Shown: in pieces, positions 55,056 to 64,000 of the stretch
Position numbering within the stretch: position 1 is the stretch's first letter
Layout: each line of letters starts with the position of its first letter
From: Streptomyces antibioticus
Lineage (GTDB): Bacteria > Actinomycetota > Actinomycetes > Streptomycetales > Streptomycetaceae
NCBI RefSeq assembly: GCF_001514065.1
Contig: NZ_KQ948426.1
Span: 248,001 to 312,000 of the forward strand
Length of the DNA: 64,000 bases
Reading direction: 5' to 3'
Position numbers and translations under genes: made by a program
Notes under the pieces: model-generated
Databases searched by the model: none
What the model was told of the DNA's origin: nothing
What the model saw: the letters and a program-made list of their open reading frames with translations, nothing else

Positions 55056-55508
55056 CTACGTTCCCGAGGCGTCGAGTGCGCCCACGGCCGCGTGGACATG
55101 AGCCGAGCCGCGACGCGACCCTCCCGCGCACCACCAGGACAGGCGCCCTTCCGCGTCCTCCCTCGGATGCATGCCCAGGTCATGCTCGGGGCACAGGGGC
55201 CACGCCTGCCACAGACGCTCCACGACGGTCTCCTGCGCGGCATCGGCGACGCTCGCCAGTGCGGAGGCAGGGCTGTCCTGTGAGTGCGGGGCCAGGTGGT
55301 TGCCGTGCCACTCACCGTTGGCCAGGGCGACGTGGACGTACTCCGGCTCATCCGCGTCGTAGGGCGGAAGGGCCAGCAGTTGCAGGGGTTCCAGCCGGGG
55401 AAGCGTCACCGCCAGGTCCCGGTTGAGGAGGGCGAGGGCCTGGTCCCAGGCGGGGTATTCGCCCGGCGCGACGCGGCGAGGCTCAGGGGGGTCGAAGAAA
55501 GCGCACAT
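55056..55508 (-). CDS. hypothetical protein
   Basis: A 150-residue soluble protein. The ATG at 55508 has GGAGG nine bases upstream. The C-terminal region has CPEHDLGMHPREDAEGRLSWWC, a Cys/His pattern (CPEH and WWC) that might bind zinc. No family recognised. It is convergent with the MerR gene. Confidence 0.55.
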   Translation of the reverse strand: MCAFFDPPEPRRVAPGEYPAWDQALALLNRDLAVTLPRLEPLQLLALPPYDADEPEYVHVALANGEWHGNHLAPHSQDSPASALASVADAAQETVVERLWQAWPLCPEHDLGMHPREDAEGRLSWWCAGGSRRGSAHVHAAVGALDASGT

Positions 55509-55576
55509 GGGCTCCATCCTCCGCCGCACCGGGGTCAGCCTCCATCTCTCATCGAGGGAGCCCGGGTCCGAACTCG

Positions 55577-56611
55577 CTACGGGTTCAGAACGATCTTTCC
55601 GGCGGTGGTGCCCGACTCGGCCAGTCGCAGGGCTTCGGCGACGCTGGTGAGCGGCAGTCGCGCGGCGATCTGGGCGGTGACCTCGCCGCGCTGGAGGGCT
55701 GCGAAGACCTGGGTGAGGTCGGTGCGGAGGCGGGCGCGGAAGCGGTTCCTGGCCAGGGCCCGGCCGGCCCAGACATTGAAGAAGTACGCGCTGCGGCGGT
55801 TGGGCAGGGCGTTCCACAGCCACACCCGGCCGAGCAGCTTGAGGACGGGCCACTGCTTGGAGCCCTCGTCGTCCCGGGTCGAGGCACTGCCGTACGAGAC
55901 GAGCGTGCCGCCGGGGGCGAGGAGGCGCCAGGAGTCGACGATGCCGCGGCCGCCGACGTGGTCGAAGACGGCGTCCACCCCGTGGGGGGCGAGGTGGCGG
56001 ATCCGTGCGGCGAGGTCGTCGGCGCGGTAGTCGACGGGGGTGACTCCCCGTTCGCGCAGGGCGTCGTGGTGGCGGGTGGAGGCCGTGCCGATCACTCGCG
56101 CGCCCGCGGCCTGGGCTAGCTGGACGAGGATCGATCCGACGCCGCCGTTCGCGCCGTGCACCACGACGGTGTGTCCCGCACGGACGCGGGCCTTGCGGTG
56201 CAGCATCTGCCAGGCGGTGATGCCGTTGACGACCAGGGTCTCCGCCTCCGCCGCACCGATCCCGTCGGGCACGGGCACCACGTCCGCCGCGTCGACGACC
56301 ACATGGCTGGCCCAGCCGCCGACCTTGACGAGCGCGGCGACCCGGGTGCCGGCCAGGCCCGGCTCGACTCCCTCGCCGGTCGACAGCACCGTCCCGACGA
56401 GGTCGTAGCCGGGCACGAACGGGAAGGGCGGCTGGTCGTAGTAGCGACCGCGCCGCATCTGCTGCTCGGCGAAGGAGACGCCGGTCGCCTCCATGCGGAT
56501 CACGACCTGGCCCGGACCCGCGGCGGGCACGGCTCCATGCCGGATCTGAAGTCCCTCGGGCTCGACCTTGCCCGGCAGGACGACCTCGACGAGTTCCTCG
56601 GTGCTGTTCAT
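55577..56611 (-). CDS. zinc-type or quinone-oxidoreductase-like MDR protein
   Basis: A 344-residue medium-chain dehydrogenase/reductase. The N-terminal GroES-like domain has EATGVSFAEQQMRRGRYYD; the NADP-binding motif is HGANGGVGSILVQLAQAAGARVIG (about 145-165). The zinc ligands of classical alcohol dehydrogenases are not evident, so it resembles the quinone oxidoreductase branch. The ATG at 56611 follows GGAGGTC. It is divergent from a TetR-type gene with shared operator repeats, so it is probably repressed by it. Confidence 0.85.
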   Translation of the reverse strand: MNSTEELVEVVLPGKVEPEGLQIRHGAVPAAGPGQVVIRMEATGVSFAEQQMRRGRYYDQPPFPFVPGYDLVGTVLSTGEGVEPGLAGTRVAALVKVGGWASHVVVDAADVVPVPDGIGAAEAETLVVNGITAWQMLHRKARVRAGHTVVVHGANGGVGSILVQLAQAAGARVIGTASTRHHDALRERGVTPVDYRADDLAARIRHLAPHGVDAVFDHVGGRGIVDSWRLLAPGGTLVSYGSASTRDDEGSKQWPVLKLLGRVWLWNALPNRRSAYFFNVWAGRALARNRFRARLRTDLTQVFAALQRGEVTAQIAARLPLTSVAEALRLAESGTTAGKIVLNP

Positions 56612-56662
56612 GGCGACCTCCATGGGGTCGGTCAGTTCAGTCGGTTACATGGCTTCCTGTTC

Positions 56663-56722
56663 GTTAGAAGTTATAACTGCACTGGATCGCGAGTGTCAAT
56701 AACTTCGGTGATAACCTCTAAC
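56663..56722. promoter_or_regulatory. TetR-type operator repeats between divergent genes
   Basis: GTTAGAAGTTAT (56663-56674) is inverted as ATAACCTCTAAC (56711-56722) with one change, and a third partial copy ATAACTTC lies at 56699-56706. The first arm also contains the palindrome AGTTATAACT. The array spans the region between the MDR gene and the TetR gene, and touches the start of the latter. Confidence 0.6.
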
Positions 56723-56723
56723 T

Positions 56724-57380
56724 ATGGTGAACCCGGAAGCGGAGACCCCCCGCGCGCGCTACCGCGCCCAGGTGCGTACGGAGATCAAAGAACGTGCGTG
56801 GGAACAGATCGCCACGGCGGGCGCGTCCGCGCTCTCCCTCAACGCGATCGCCAAGCAGATGGGCATGAGCGGACCCGCGCTGTACCGGTACTTCGGCGGG
56901 CGCGACGAGCTGATCACCGAGCTCGTCAGGGACGCGTACCGAAGCCTTGCCGACACCTTCCACGCGGCCTCGCAGGACGGTGCCGACGTGACCGCCCTGG
57001 CGTACGCCTTGCGGGACTGGGCCCTACGGGACCCACAGCGTTACTTCCTCATCTACGGCACGCCCGTCCCCGGCTACCGGGCGCCGGACGACACGACCGC
57101 GATCTCGTCCGAGATCATGGCGACCCTGCTGGACGCATGTGCCGCGTTGCCCCCGGGCGGACCGGCGACGCAGTTCGACGCGCACCTCGAAGACCACCGG
57201 GACTGGGCGGACGGCCATCCCGCCCCGCCCGCGGCCCTCCACCGGGCCCTGACCTTCTGGACCCGGCTGCACGGCGTCCTGTCCCTGGAACTCGCCGGTC
57301 ACTTCACCGGAATGGGCATCGACCCCGCACAGCTCTTCGCCGCCGAGCTGGACGACCTGACGGGTGCGCCGGCGCACTGA
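56724..57380 (+). CDS. TetR-family repressor
   Basis: A 218-residue regulator. The helix-turn-helix at about 30-60 has LNAIAKQMGMSGPALYRYFGGRDEL. The C-terminal domain (TetR_C type) has the WALRDPQRYFLIYGTPVPGY and LHGVLSLELAGHFTGMGID patterns. No clear ribosome-binding site precedes the ATG, so it may be leaderless. It lies divergent from the MDR gene and likely represses both through the shared repeats. Confidence 0.88.
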   Translation: MVNPEAETPRARYRAQVRTEIKERAWEQIATAGASALSLNAIAKQMGMSGPALYRYFGGRDELITELVRDAYRSLADTFHAASQDGADVTALAYALRDWALRDPQRYFLIYGTPVPGYRAPDDTTAISSEIMATLLDACAALPPGGPATQFDAHLEDHRDWADGHPAPPAALHRALTFWTRLHGVLSLELAGHFTGMGIDPAQLFAAELDDLTGAPAH

Positions 57381-57493
57381 CCGCGCAGAAAAAACTGGGG
57401 ATCTTCGCGGCAACCTTTCCGGTCTCTCCGGCCACTGGGGGGTGTCCGGCCAAGTGGTCCGGTCGCCTGCACCAGTTGAAAGAGAGCACAGGC

Positions 57494-59311
57494 ATGCCCC
57501 TGGAACCAGAGCGCAGACATGTCCCCGGTCCCTCCACGCACGGTGGTCGGCCGAAGCATCGCGGTCGTCGGCTGCTCGCGCGTCGGGGTCTGTGGGGAGG
57601 TCTCGCCATGGTCGTCGTGGCCGGCTCGGCCGTCGTGGTCAGCCAGGCCTCGGCGGATCAGAAGAAGACCCCGGATCTGAAGAAGTGGTACCTGCTGGTC
57701 AACCGCAACAGCGGCAAGGTGCTGGACGACCACGGCTCCGCCAAGAATGACGGCGCGGCGATGGTGCAGTGGAGCCGTAACGGCGGGGCCGACCAGCAGT
57801 GGCGGTTCGTCGACTCGGGTGACGGGTACTACCGGCTGCAGAACCGGAGCTCCGGCAAGGTGCTGGACGACCTCGGCTGGTCGAAGACCGCCGGCTCCGC
57901 CCTCGTCCAGTGGAGCGACCTCAACGGCACCAACCAGCAGTTCAAGCTGGCCAAGTCGTCGAACGGCTACGTGCGTCTCGTCAATCGCTTCAGCGGCATG
58001 GCTGTCGGCGTGAAGAGCGCCGCCAAGGCCAACGGGCGCAAGATCGTCCAGAACCGCGACCGGAGCGGCGCCGACCAGCAGTGGAAGCTCGTCGCGGTCG
58101 GGAGCGTCAGCGGCGGCGGTACGCCCACCCCGTCGGTCAGCGGCGGCGTCGCAAGCCCGACTCCGAGTGCCACTCGACCGTCTTCCTCACCTTCGCCTTC
58201 GTCTTCGACGCCCGCGGGCGGGAGCGGTGGTTCTGCCAAGCGGTTCATGGGCAGTGACACTGTGCTCATCGGCGGCTCGATGTCCGACGAGTCGGCGGCC
58301 GCCGCGCCGTTCGACGTGCGTTACGCCTATGTGCACAGCCAGCCCGCGCCCTCGTCGGACTACTACACGGCGGCGAAATGCCACGACGACTGGTCGGGCT
58401 GGTGGGGCTGCTGGAACGGCAGCACCACGGCTCCCGGCACGTATGTGACCTGGCGGGACGACGTGGTGTCCCAGGCGACGTACAAGGGCAAGTCGCGTCC
58501 GCAGAAGATGCTCTGGACCTGGTACTCGTTGCGCGACCTCGGCGATGCGGCAGGCGAGGGCGACGGTCCGGGTGAGGTCAAGGCCATCAACCGGAAAGAC
58601 CTGCTCACCCGGTACCTGAACGACTACCGTTTCTTCCTCCAGAAGATCGGCAAGTCGCCCGACATGATCGACCTTGAGCCCGACTTCTGGGGCTTCGCGC
58701 GGTCGCTCGGCAATCTGCACCAGGTTTCCGCGCAGGTCTCGGCCTCCAATCCGACGGATTGCGGATCGCAGGAGAACAGCGCCGCCGGACTCGCCCAGTG
58801 CCTGATCTCGATGGCGCACAAGTACGCGCCGAACGCCGGTGTGGGGCTGCACCTCTCCTGCTTCGACTGGCAGACCAACCTCCAGAAGTGCGTCAACGAC
58901 TACACGGACCTCGGGGCGAAGAACGCCGACTTCCTGGTCAGCGATGAGTCGGACCGCGACGCGGGCTGGTACGCGCAGCCCGCCCACGGCGGCAGTGACC
59001 ACTTCTGGAACGACCAGAAGGCCGCCGCCGCGCTGAAGTACTGGAAGACGATGGCCGAGTCCGCGGGCAAGCCGGTGGTGCTGTGGCAGGTCCCCGTGGG
59101 CAACATGGCGCAGAACAACACCCTCAACCACTACAAGGACGACAAGGTGGACTGGTTCTTCGGCCACATGGACCAGGTCGCGAACGCCCACATCGCCGGC
59201 CTGTTCTTCGGGCCGGGGCAGCAGGAACAGACCTCGGCCGAAACCGACGGCGGAAACCTGATCAACAAGACGATCGCCTATCACAACTCGGGTGGTACAC
59301 CGCTTAAGTAG
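57494..59311 (+). CDS. secreted CBM13-type protein with an uncharacterised C-terminal domain
   Basis: A 605-residue exported protein. A long positively charged N-terminus precedes the signal/anchor helix (LWGGLAMVVVAGSAVVVSQASA, about 33-55). A ricin-type beta-trefoil follows (about 60-205, three related QW-type units), then a Pro/Ser/Thr linker and a C-terminal domain of about 350 residues (LIGGSMSDESAAA, IDLEPDFWGF, SCFDWQTN, SDESDRDAGW) with an (alpha/beta)-barrel-like pattern and repeated acidic residues, possibly a glycoside hydrolase. I do not recognise the family. The ATG at 57494 has a weak AAGAGAG site. Confidence 0.75.
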   Translation: MPLEPERRHVPGPSTHGGRPKHRGRRLLARRGLWGGLAMVVVAGSAVVVSQASADQKKTPDLKKWYLLVNRNSGKVLDDHGSAKNDGAAMVQWSRNGGADQQWRFVDSGDGYYRLQNRSSGKVLDDLGWSKTAGSALVQWSDLNGTNQQFKLAKSSNGYVRLVNRFSGMAVGVKSAAKANGRKIVQNRDRSGADQQWKLVAVGSVSGGGTPTPSVSGGVASPTPSATRPSSSPSPSSSTPAGGSGGSAKRFMGSDTVLIGGSMSDESAAAAPFDVRYAYVHSQPAPSSDYYTAAKCHDDWSGWWGCWNGSTTAPGTYVTWRDDVVSQATYKGKSRPQKMLWTWYSLRDLGDAAGEGDGPGEVKAINRKDLLTRYLNDYRFFLQKIGKSPDMIDLEPDFWGFARSLGNLHQVSAQVSASNPTDCGSQENSAAGLAQCLISMAHKYAPNAGVGLHLSCFDWQTNLQKCVNDYTDLGAKNADFLVSDESDRDAGWYAQPAHGGSDHFWNDQKAAAALKYWKTMAESAGKPVVLWQVPVGNMAQNNTLNHYKDDKVDWFFGHMDQVANAHIAGLFFGPGQQEQTSAETDGGNLINKTIAYHNSGGTPLK

Positions 59312-59328
59312 CGGTACAGCACCACACG

Positions 59329-59367
59329 CGAAAGGCGCCCCCATCGCTTCGATGGGGGCGCCTTTCG
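59329..59367. terminator. strong bidirectional terminator
   Basis: An 18-bp perfect stem (CGAAAGGCGCCCCCATCG and its complement) with a 3-base loop. It separates the two convergent secreted-enzyme genes, 18 bp past the first stop and 22 bp before the second. Confidence 0.92.
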
Positions 59368-59388
59368 TCGTCTTCTTCGGGCTGGGGG

Positions 59389-61938
<2,550 letters not shown>

Positions 61939-61948
61939 TCACCCGCCA

Positions 61949-61977
61949 GTTGCCGCCATGCACCCAAAGGTTGCCGC
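61949..61977. promoter_or_regulatory. paired GTTGCCGC direct repeat upstream of the xylanase gene
   Basis: GTTGCCGC occurs at 61949-61956 and 61970-61977, 21 bp apart (two turns of the helix). An identical spaced pair lies at 63592-63620. Position and spacing suggest a shared regulator-binding site; the regulator is unknown. Confidence 0.55.
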
Positions 61978-62034
61978 GACCGTGGGAGGAGTTCTCATGG
62001 CCGCCGCCGTCGCCGCCGTGGCGCACGACGGCGT

Positions 62035-62826
62035 TCACCGCGTCGGGACGAACCCTCCCCGGACCGACGCGGAGCCGCCCGAAGCCTGCGCGTCGACGCG
62101 GTAGCCGTCGCCCGTGGCCTTGCGCGTACCGGCGCCGTTGTTGAACTGTGCGGCGAACTCATGCGTCCCGGCCGGCACGGTCAGGCCCGGCTTGAGGACC
62201 CAGCGGTAGACCAGCGCGCCGCCGGCCTCCTGGACGGTGACGGTGAAGTCGTCGCCCGGCAGGGTCTGCCAGGTGCCGGTGCTCTTCGCCGCGCCGGTCT
62301 GCACGATCCGGATCTCGACCGTGAGCGCGGTGAGCGGCTGCTTCGTCTTGAGGACGAGGTTGCTCTGCGTCCAGTAGACGGTGCTCTTCGCATCCAGCGA
62401 GCCGGCCGACGACAGCGGCCCGTCCTGGCTCTCGTCGGCGGTCGGCGAGGGACTGGCACTGGTGGCTGACGGAGCCGGGTGCGAGCTGCCCGGGGTGGTG
62501 GCCGGGGGCGGCGCTTTCGGAGTGGGGCGGGCCGAGGTGGGGGGCGGGGAGCTGACGGCCGGGGCCAGGGTGGTGGGCGTGGTCACGATGGGCGGCGGCG
62601 ACGGCTTCGCGACGATGGCGGCGACGGCGAGGCCGCCGGTCGTCAGGATGCCGCCGGCGGCGAGCCCGGCGAGGGTGATCCTGGTCCAGGACTTCGCGAA
62701 CGGTCGCGCGCGGTGACGTACGGCGGGGCCGGCCATGCCGCGTTCCACCCGTGCCAGCATCCGCGCGCGGTCGGGCCGGTGGGCCTCGGCGGCCTCGCGC
62801 AGCCGACGCTCGATCTCCTCGTTCAC
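62035..62826 (-). CDS. membrane protein partner of the ECF sigma factor
   Basis: A 263-residue single-pass protein. A short cytoplasmic N-terminus (EIERRLREAAEAHRPDRARM) leads to one helix (TLAGLAAGGILTTGGLAVAAIVA, about 53-75). The outer part has a Pro/Ser/Thr-rich linker and a beta-rich C-terminal domain (about 140-260). The GTG at 62826 overlaps the sigma gene's stop (GTGA), typical for a sigma/anti-sigma pair. The cytoplasmic part lacks the HXXXCXXC zinc motif of classical anti-sigmas, so this role is inferred from position only. Confidence 0.65.
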   Translation of the reverse strand: MNEEIERRLREAAEAHRPDRARMLARVERGMAGPAVRHRARPFAKSWTRITLAGLAAGGILTTGGLAVAAIVAKPSPPPIVTTPTTLAPAVSSPPPTSARPTPKAPPPATTPGSSHPAPSATSASPSPTADESQDGPLSSAGSLDAKSTVYWTQSNLVLKTKQPLTALTVEIRIVQTGAAKSTGTWQTLPGDDFTVTVQEAGGALVYRWVLKPGLTVPAGTHEFAAQFNNGAGTRKATGDGYRVDAQASGGSASVRGGFVPTR

Positions 62827-63353
62827 CGCTTCCTCCTCCCTGGCACCAGGTCCTGGGCCGCTCGCGCGCCCAGTAGCTTCTGCAGCTCGGCCATCCCCTT
62901 CGAGGTCTGGCTCTTCACCGTTCCCACCGATATGCCCAGCGCCGCCGCCGTCTCCTTCTCCGACAGATCCATGGCATGTCTCAGCACCACGCAGGCACGC
63001 TTGCGGTACGGCAGCCGGGCGAGCGCCGAGCGGACGTCCAGCACGGCCGCCGTGTCCGGTCCCTCGACCTTCTCGGGGCTGCGGGACCAGAACAGTGTGA
63101 TCCGACGTCGTTCCCGCACCGTGCTGCGGATCCGGCCCCGCGCCATGTTGGCCACCACACCGCGGGCGTAGGCGAGCGGGTGGTCGGCCTGGCGCAACCG
63201 GTCCCAGCGCTGCCACAGGGCGACCAGGGCATCCGCCGCGAGGTCGTCCGCCGCGTCGGCCTCGCCGGTCAGCAGGTGGGCCAGCCGGGCGAGTTCGGCA
63301 TAGTGGCGTTCGAAGAATTCGTGGAACTCCGCGGACGCGTCATCGAGGACCAT
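62823..63353 (-). CDS. ECF sigma factor, SigE-like
   Basis: A 176-residue group 4 sigma factor. Region 2 includes AADDLAADALVALWQRWDRL and region 4 has LPYRKRACVVLRHAMD, then ISVGTVKSQTSKGM as the helix-turn-helix. It directs RNA polymerase to a specific promoter set. The ATG at 63353 follows GGAGAGG. The downstream overlapping gene encodes its probable membrane control protein. No own promoter recognised. Confidence 0.9.
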   Translation of the reverse strand: MVLDDASAEFHEFFERHYAELARLAHLLTGEADAADDLAADALVALWQRWDRLRQADHPLAYARGVVANMARGRIRSTVRERRRITLFWSRSPEKVEGPDTAAVLDVRSALARLPYRKRACVVLRHAMDLSEKETAAALGISVGTVKSQTSKGMAELQKLLGARAAQDLVPGRRKR

Positions 63354-63742
63354 CCCCCGGTCGCCCTCTCCTTGCCAGGATGTGCGCGTTGGTTGCGCGT
63401 TTAACAACATCGGGGGGCGCAGCCTAACAGTGCCGAGCCCGGGATTCGAACGGCGGTCGTGCTCGGTTGCGGGACGGTGAAAGCTCACCGGAGGGCTGGT
63501 CAATGCTGCCCACGCCACGGTTGCGGCACGGCGTGTTTCGTTGCCCTCATGCCCGTCCCTCCGGTCGTTCGAATTGGACTTCCGGCTCCCGGTTGCCGCA
63601 GAGGACGAGAAGGTTGCCGCACCGATGCAATTTTTTTGCCCGGCGCGCGGCGGCTCAGGAGGGGCGGGGCTCGTGCTCAGGTGAGGCGGGGCTCGTGCTC
63701 AGGTGAGGCGGGGTTCGCGCTCAGGCTAGGCGGGCCTCGCGC
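63354..63742. other. gene-free interval between sigma and partial TetR-like gene
   Basis: 389 bp with no convincing gene. It holds a tRNA T-arm-like string (63438-63451), the second GTTGCCGC pair (63592-63620), a run of seven T at 63631-63637 and most of the 22-bp tandem repeat. Confidence 0.5.
63592..63620. promoter_or_regulatory. paired GTTGCCGC direct repeat near the ECF sigma gene
   Basis: GTTGCCGC at 63592-63599 and 63613-63620, the same 21-bp spacing as upstream of the xylanase gene. Neither copy is in a gene. Confidence 0.55.
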
Positions 63743-63768
63743 TCAGGAGGGTCGGGGTTCGCGCTCCG
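63659..63768. repeat. 22-bp tandem repeat, five units
   Basis: Five adjacent units close to GTGAGGCGGGGCTCGTGCTC plus AG; units 2 and 3 differ in two bases, units 4 and 5 more. The last unit runs into the 3' end of the minus-strand TetR-like gene (stop at 63743). The 22-bp period is not a multiple of 3. Confidence 0.8.
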
Positions 63769-64000
63769 ACTTCGCCCGGACCGTGTCGATGACCGCTTGG
63801 ACGGCCGTCACGAAGTTCTGGGGGTCGTCCAGGCCCACGAACCGGGGTGCGACCCGCGCGATGTTGGGGTATTTGTCCGCCGGCAGCGTGAGGTAGTCGG
63901 TCTTCCAGGCGCGCAGATCGGCGTCCCGGAGCTCCGGGGACAGCGCGGCCAGGCTCGCGTCCATGGCGCTGTAGGCCAGCACCAGGTCGGCGAAGACCCG
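63743..64000 (-). CDS. TetR/AcrR-like C-terminal domain, partial (start outside window)
   Basis: The frame is open from the window edge to a stop at 63743 (85 codons). The visible part (LPADKYPNIARVAPRF, DDPQNFVTAVQAVIDTV) resembles the ligand-binding C-terminus of TetR/AcrR regulators. The helix-turn-helix would lie beyond the window. Its last residues (SEREPRPS) are encoded in the tandem repeat, so the end of the protein may have been created or changed by repeat growth. Confidence 0.6.
   Translation of the reverse strand, partial: RVFADLVLAYSAMDASLAALSPELRDADLRAWKTDYLTLPADKYPNIARVAPRFVGLDDPQNFVTAVQAVIDTVRAKSEREPRPS

Noticed and set aside
62035-62826. Zinc-binding anti-sigma factor
   Set aside because: The HXXXCXXC motif is absent; only the gene overlap supports a control role, so it is described as a partner.
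63659-63768. CRISPR array
   Set aside because: The 22-bp units are directly adjacent with no spacers, and no cas gene is present.

Overview
The window is high-GC actinobacterial DNA, very probably a Streptomyces chromosome. Coding regions are strongly G/C-biased at third positions, GTG/TTG starts and ATGA/GTGA start-stop overlaps are frequent, secreted proteins have typical actinobacterial signal peptides, and the dnaK-grpE-dnaJ-hspR operon carries HAIR operators. The fba, pyrE, clpB and dnaK order matches the core region of Streptomyces chromosomes as I remember it; I could not search to confirm this. One tRNA gene is present. I saw no rRNA, CRISPR array, transposase or integrase.

Layout. 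1-5.4 kb: class II aldolase (cut by the window edge), pyrE, a mutarotase-like protein, a lipid-binding-fold membrane protein and a NarL-type two-component pair. 5.5-12.6 kb: a secreted peptidoglycan-binding protein, a membrane spermidine synthase with a DUF2617 gene, two small paralogous membrane proteins with Cys/Gly/Ser tails, an aminotransferase, a PIG-V-like mannosyltransferase and a YbjN-like protein. 12.7-15.9 kb: clpB with a HAIR operator, and a PPOX-class oxidoreductase. 16-19.7 kb: an unusual accessory cluster of a tiny secreted peptide with three DSAW motifs, a Rieske-like protein lacking its cluster ligands, and three paralogous LuxR/TrmB-like regulators. 20-23.3 kb: a translationally coupled ATP-grasp / alpha-E / transglutaminase operon. 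23.4-27 kb: lipoproteins, an orphan sugar-binding protein and a PA14-FN3 secreted protein.

27-31.3 kb: the dnaK-grpE-dnaJ-hspR heat-shock operon with one perfect and one degenerate HAIR site; the encoded HspR should also control clpB. 31.3-37.5 kb: a MraY-superfamily-like membrane protein, a large Fe-S oxidoreductase, a DUF817 protein, a GNAT enzyme, an APH-fold kinase and a small membrane protein. 37.6-43.3 kb: four consecutive secreted FG-GAP beta-propeller genes. 43.4-46.1 kb: a Yip1-like membrane protein, the dcd-phosphoribosyltransferase operon, a 52-residue zinc-ribbon-like protein and tRNA-Gly(CCC).

46.7-51.6 kb: a Ser/Thr kinase with FHA partner, a 61-residue LAATG-type protein and a family 2 glycosyltransferase. 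52.1-55 kb: a cold-shock group (CspA-type protein, DEAD-box helicase, small conserved protein, MerR regulator). 55-57.4 kb: a hypothetical gene and a divergent quinone-reductase/TetR pair with shared operator repeats. 57.5-62 kb: two convergent secreted carbohydrate-active proteins, one a GH10-CBM13-GH62 arabinoxylanase. 62-64 kb: an ECF sigma factor with a coupled membrane partner, a five-unit 22-bp tandem repeat and a partial TetR-like gene.

The strongest candidates for undescribed biology are the DSAW peptide/Rieske-like/LuxR cluster (16-19.7 kb), the Cys/Gly-tail paralogs (8.8-9.4 kb) and the ATP-grasp/alpha-E/transglutaminase operon (20-23.3 kb). A GTTGCCGC direct-repeat pair with the same 21-bp spacing occurs both upstream of the xylanase gene and next to the ECF sigma gene.
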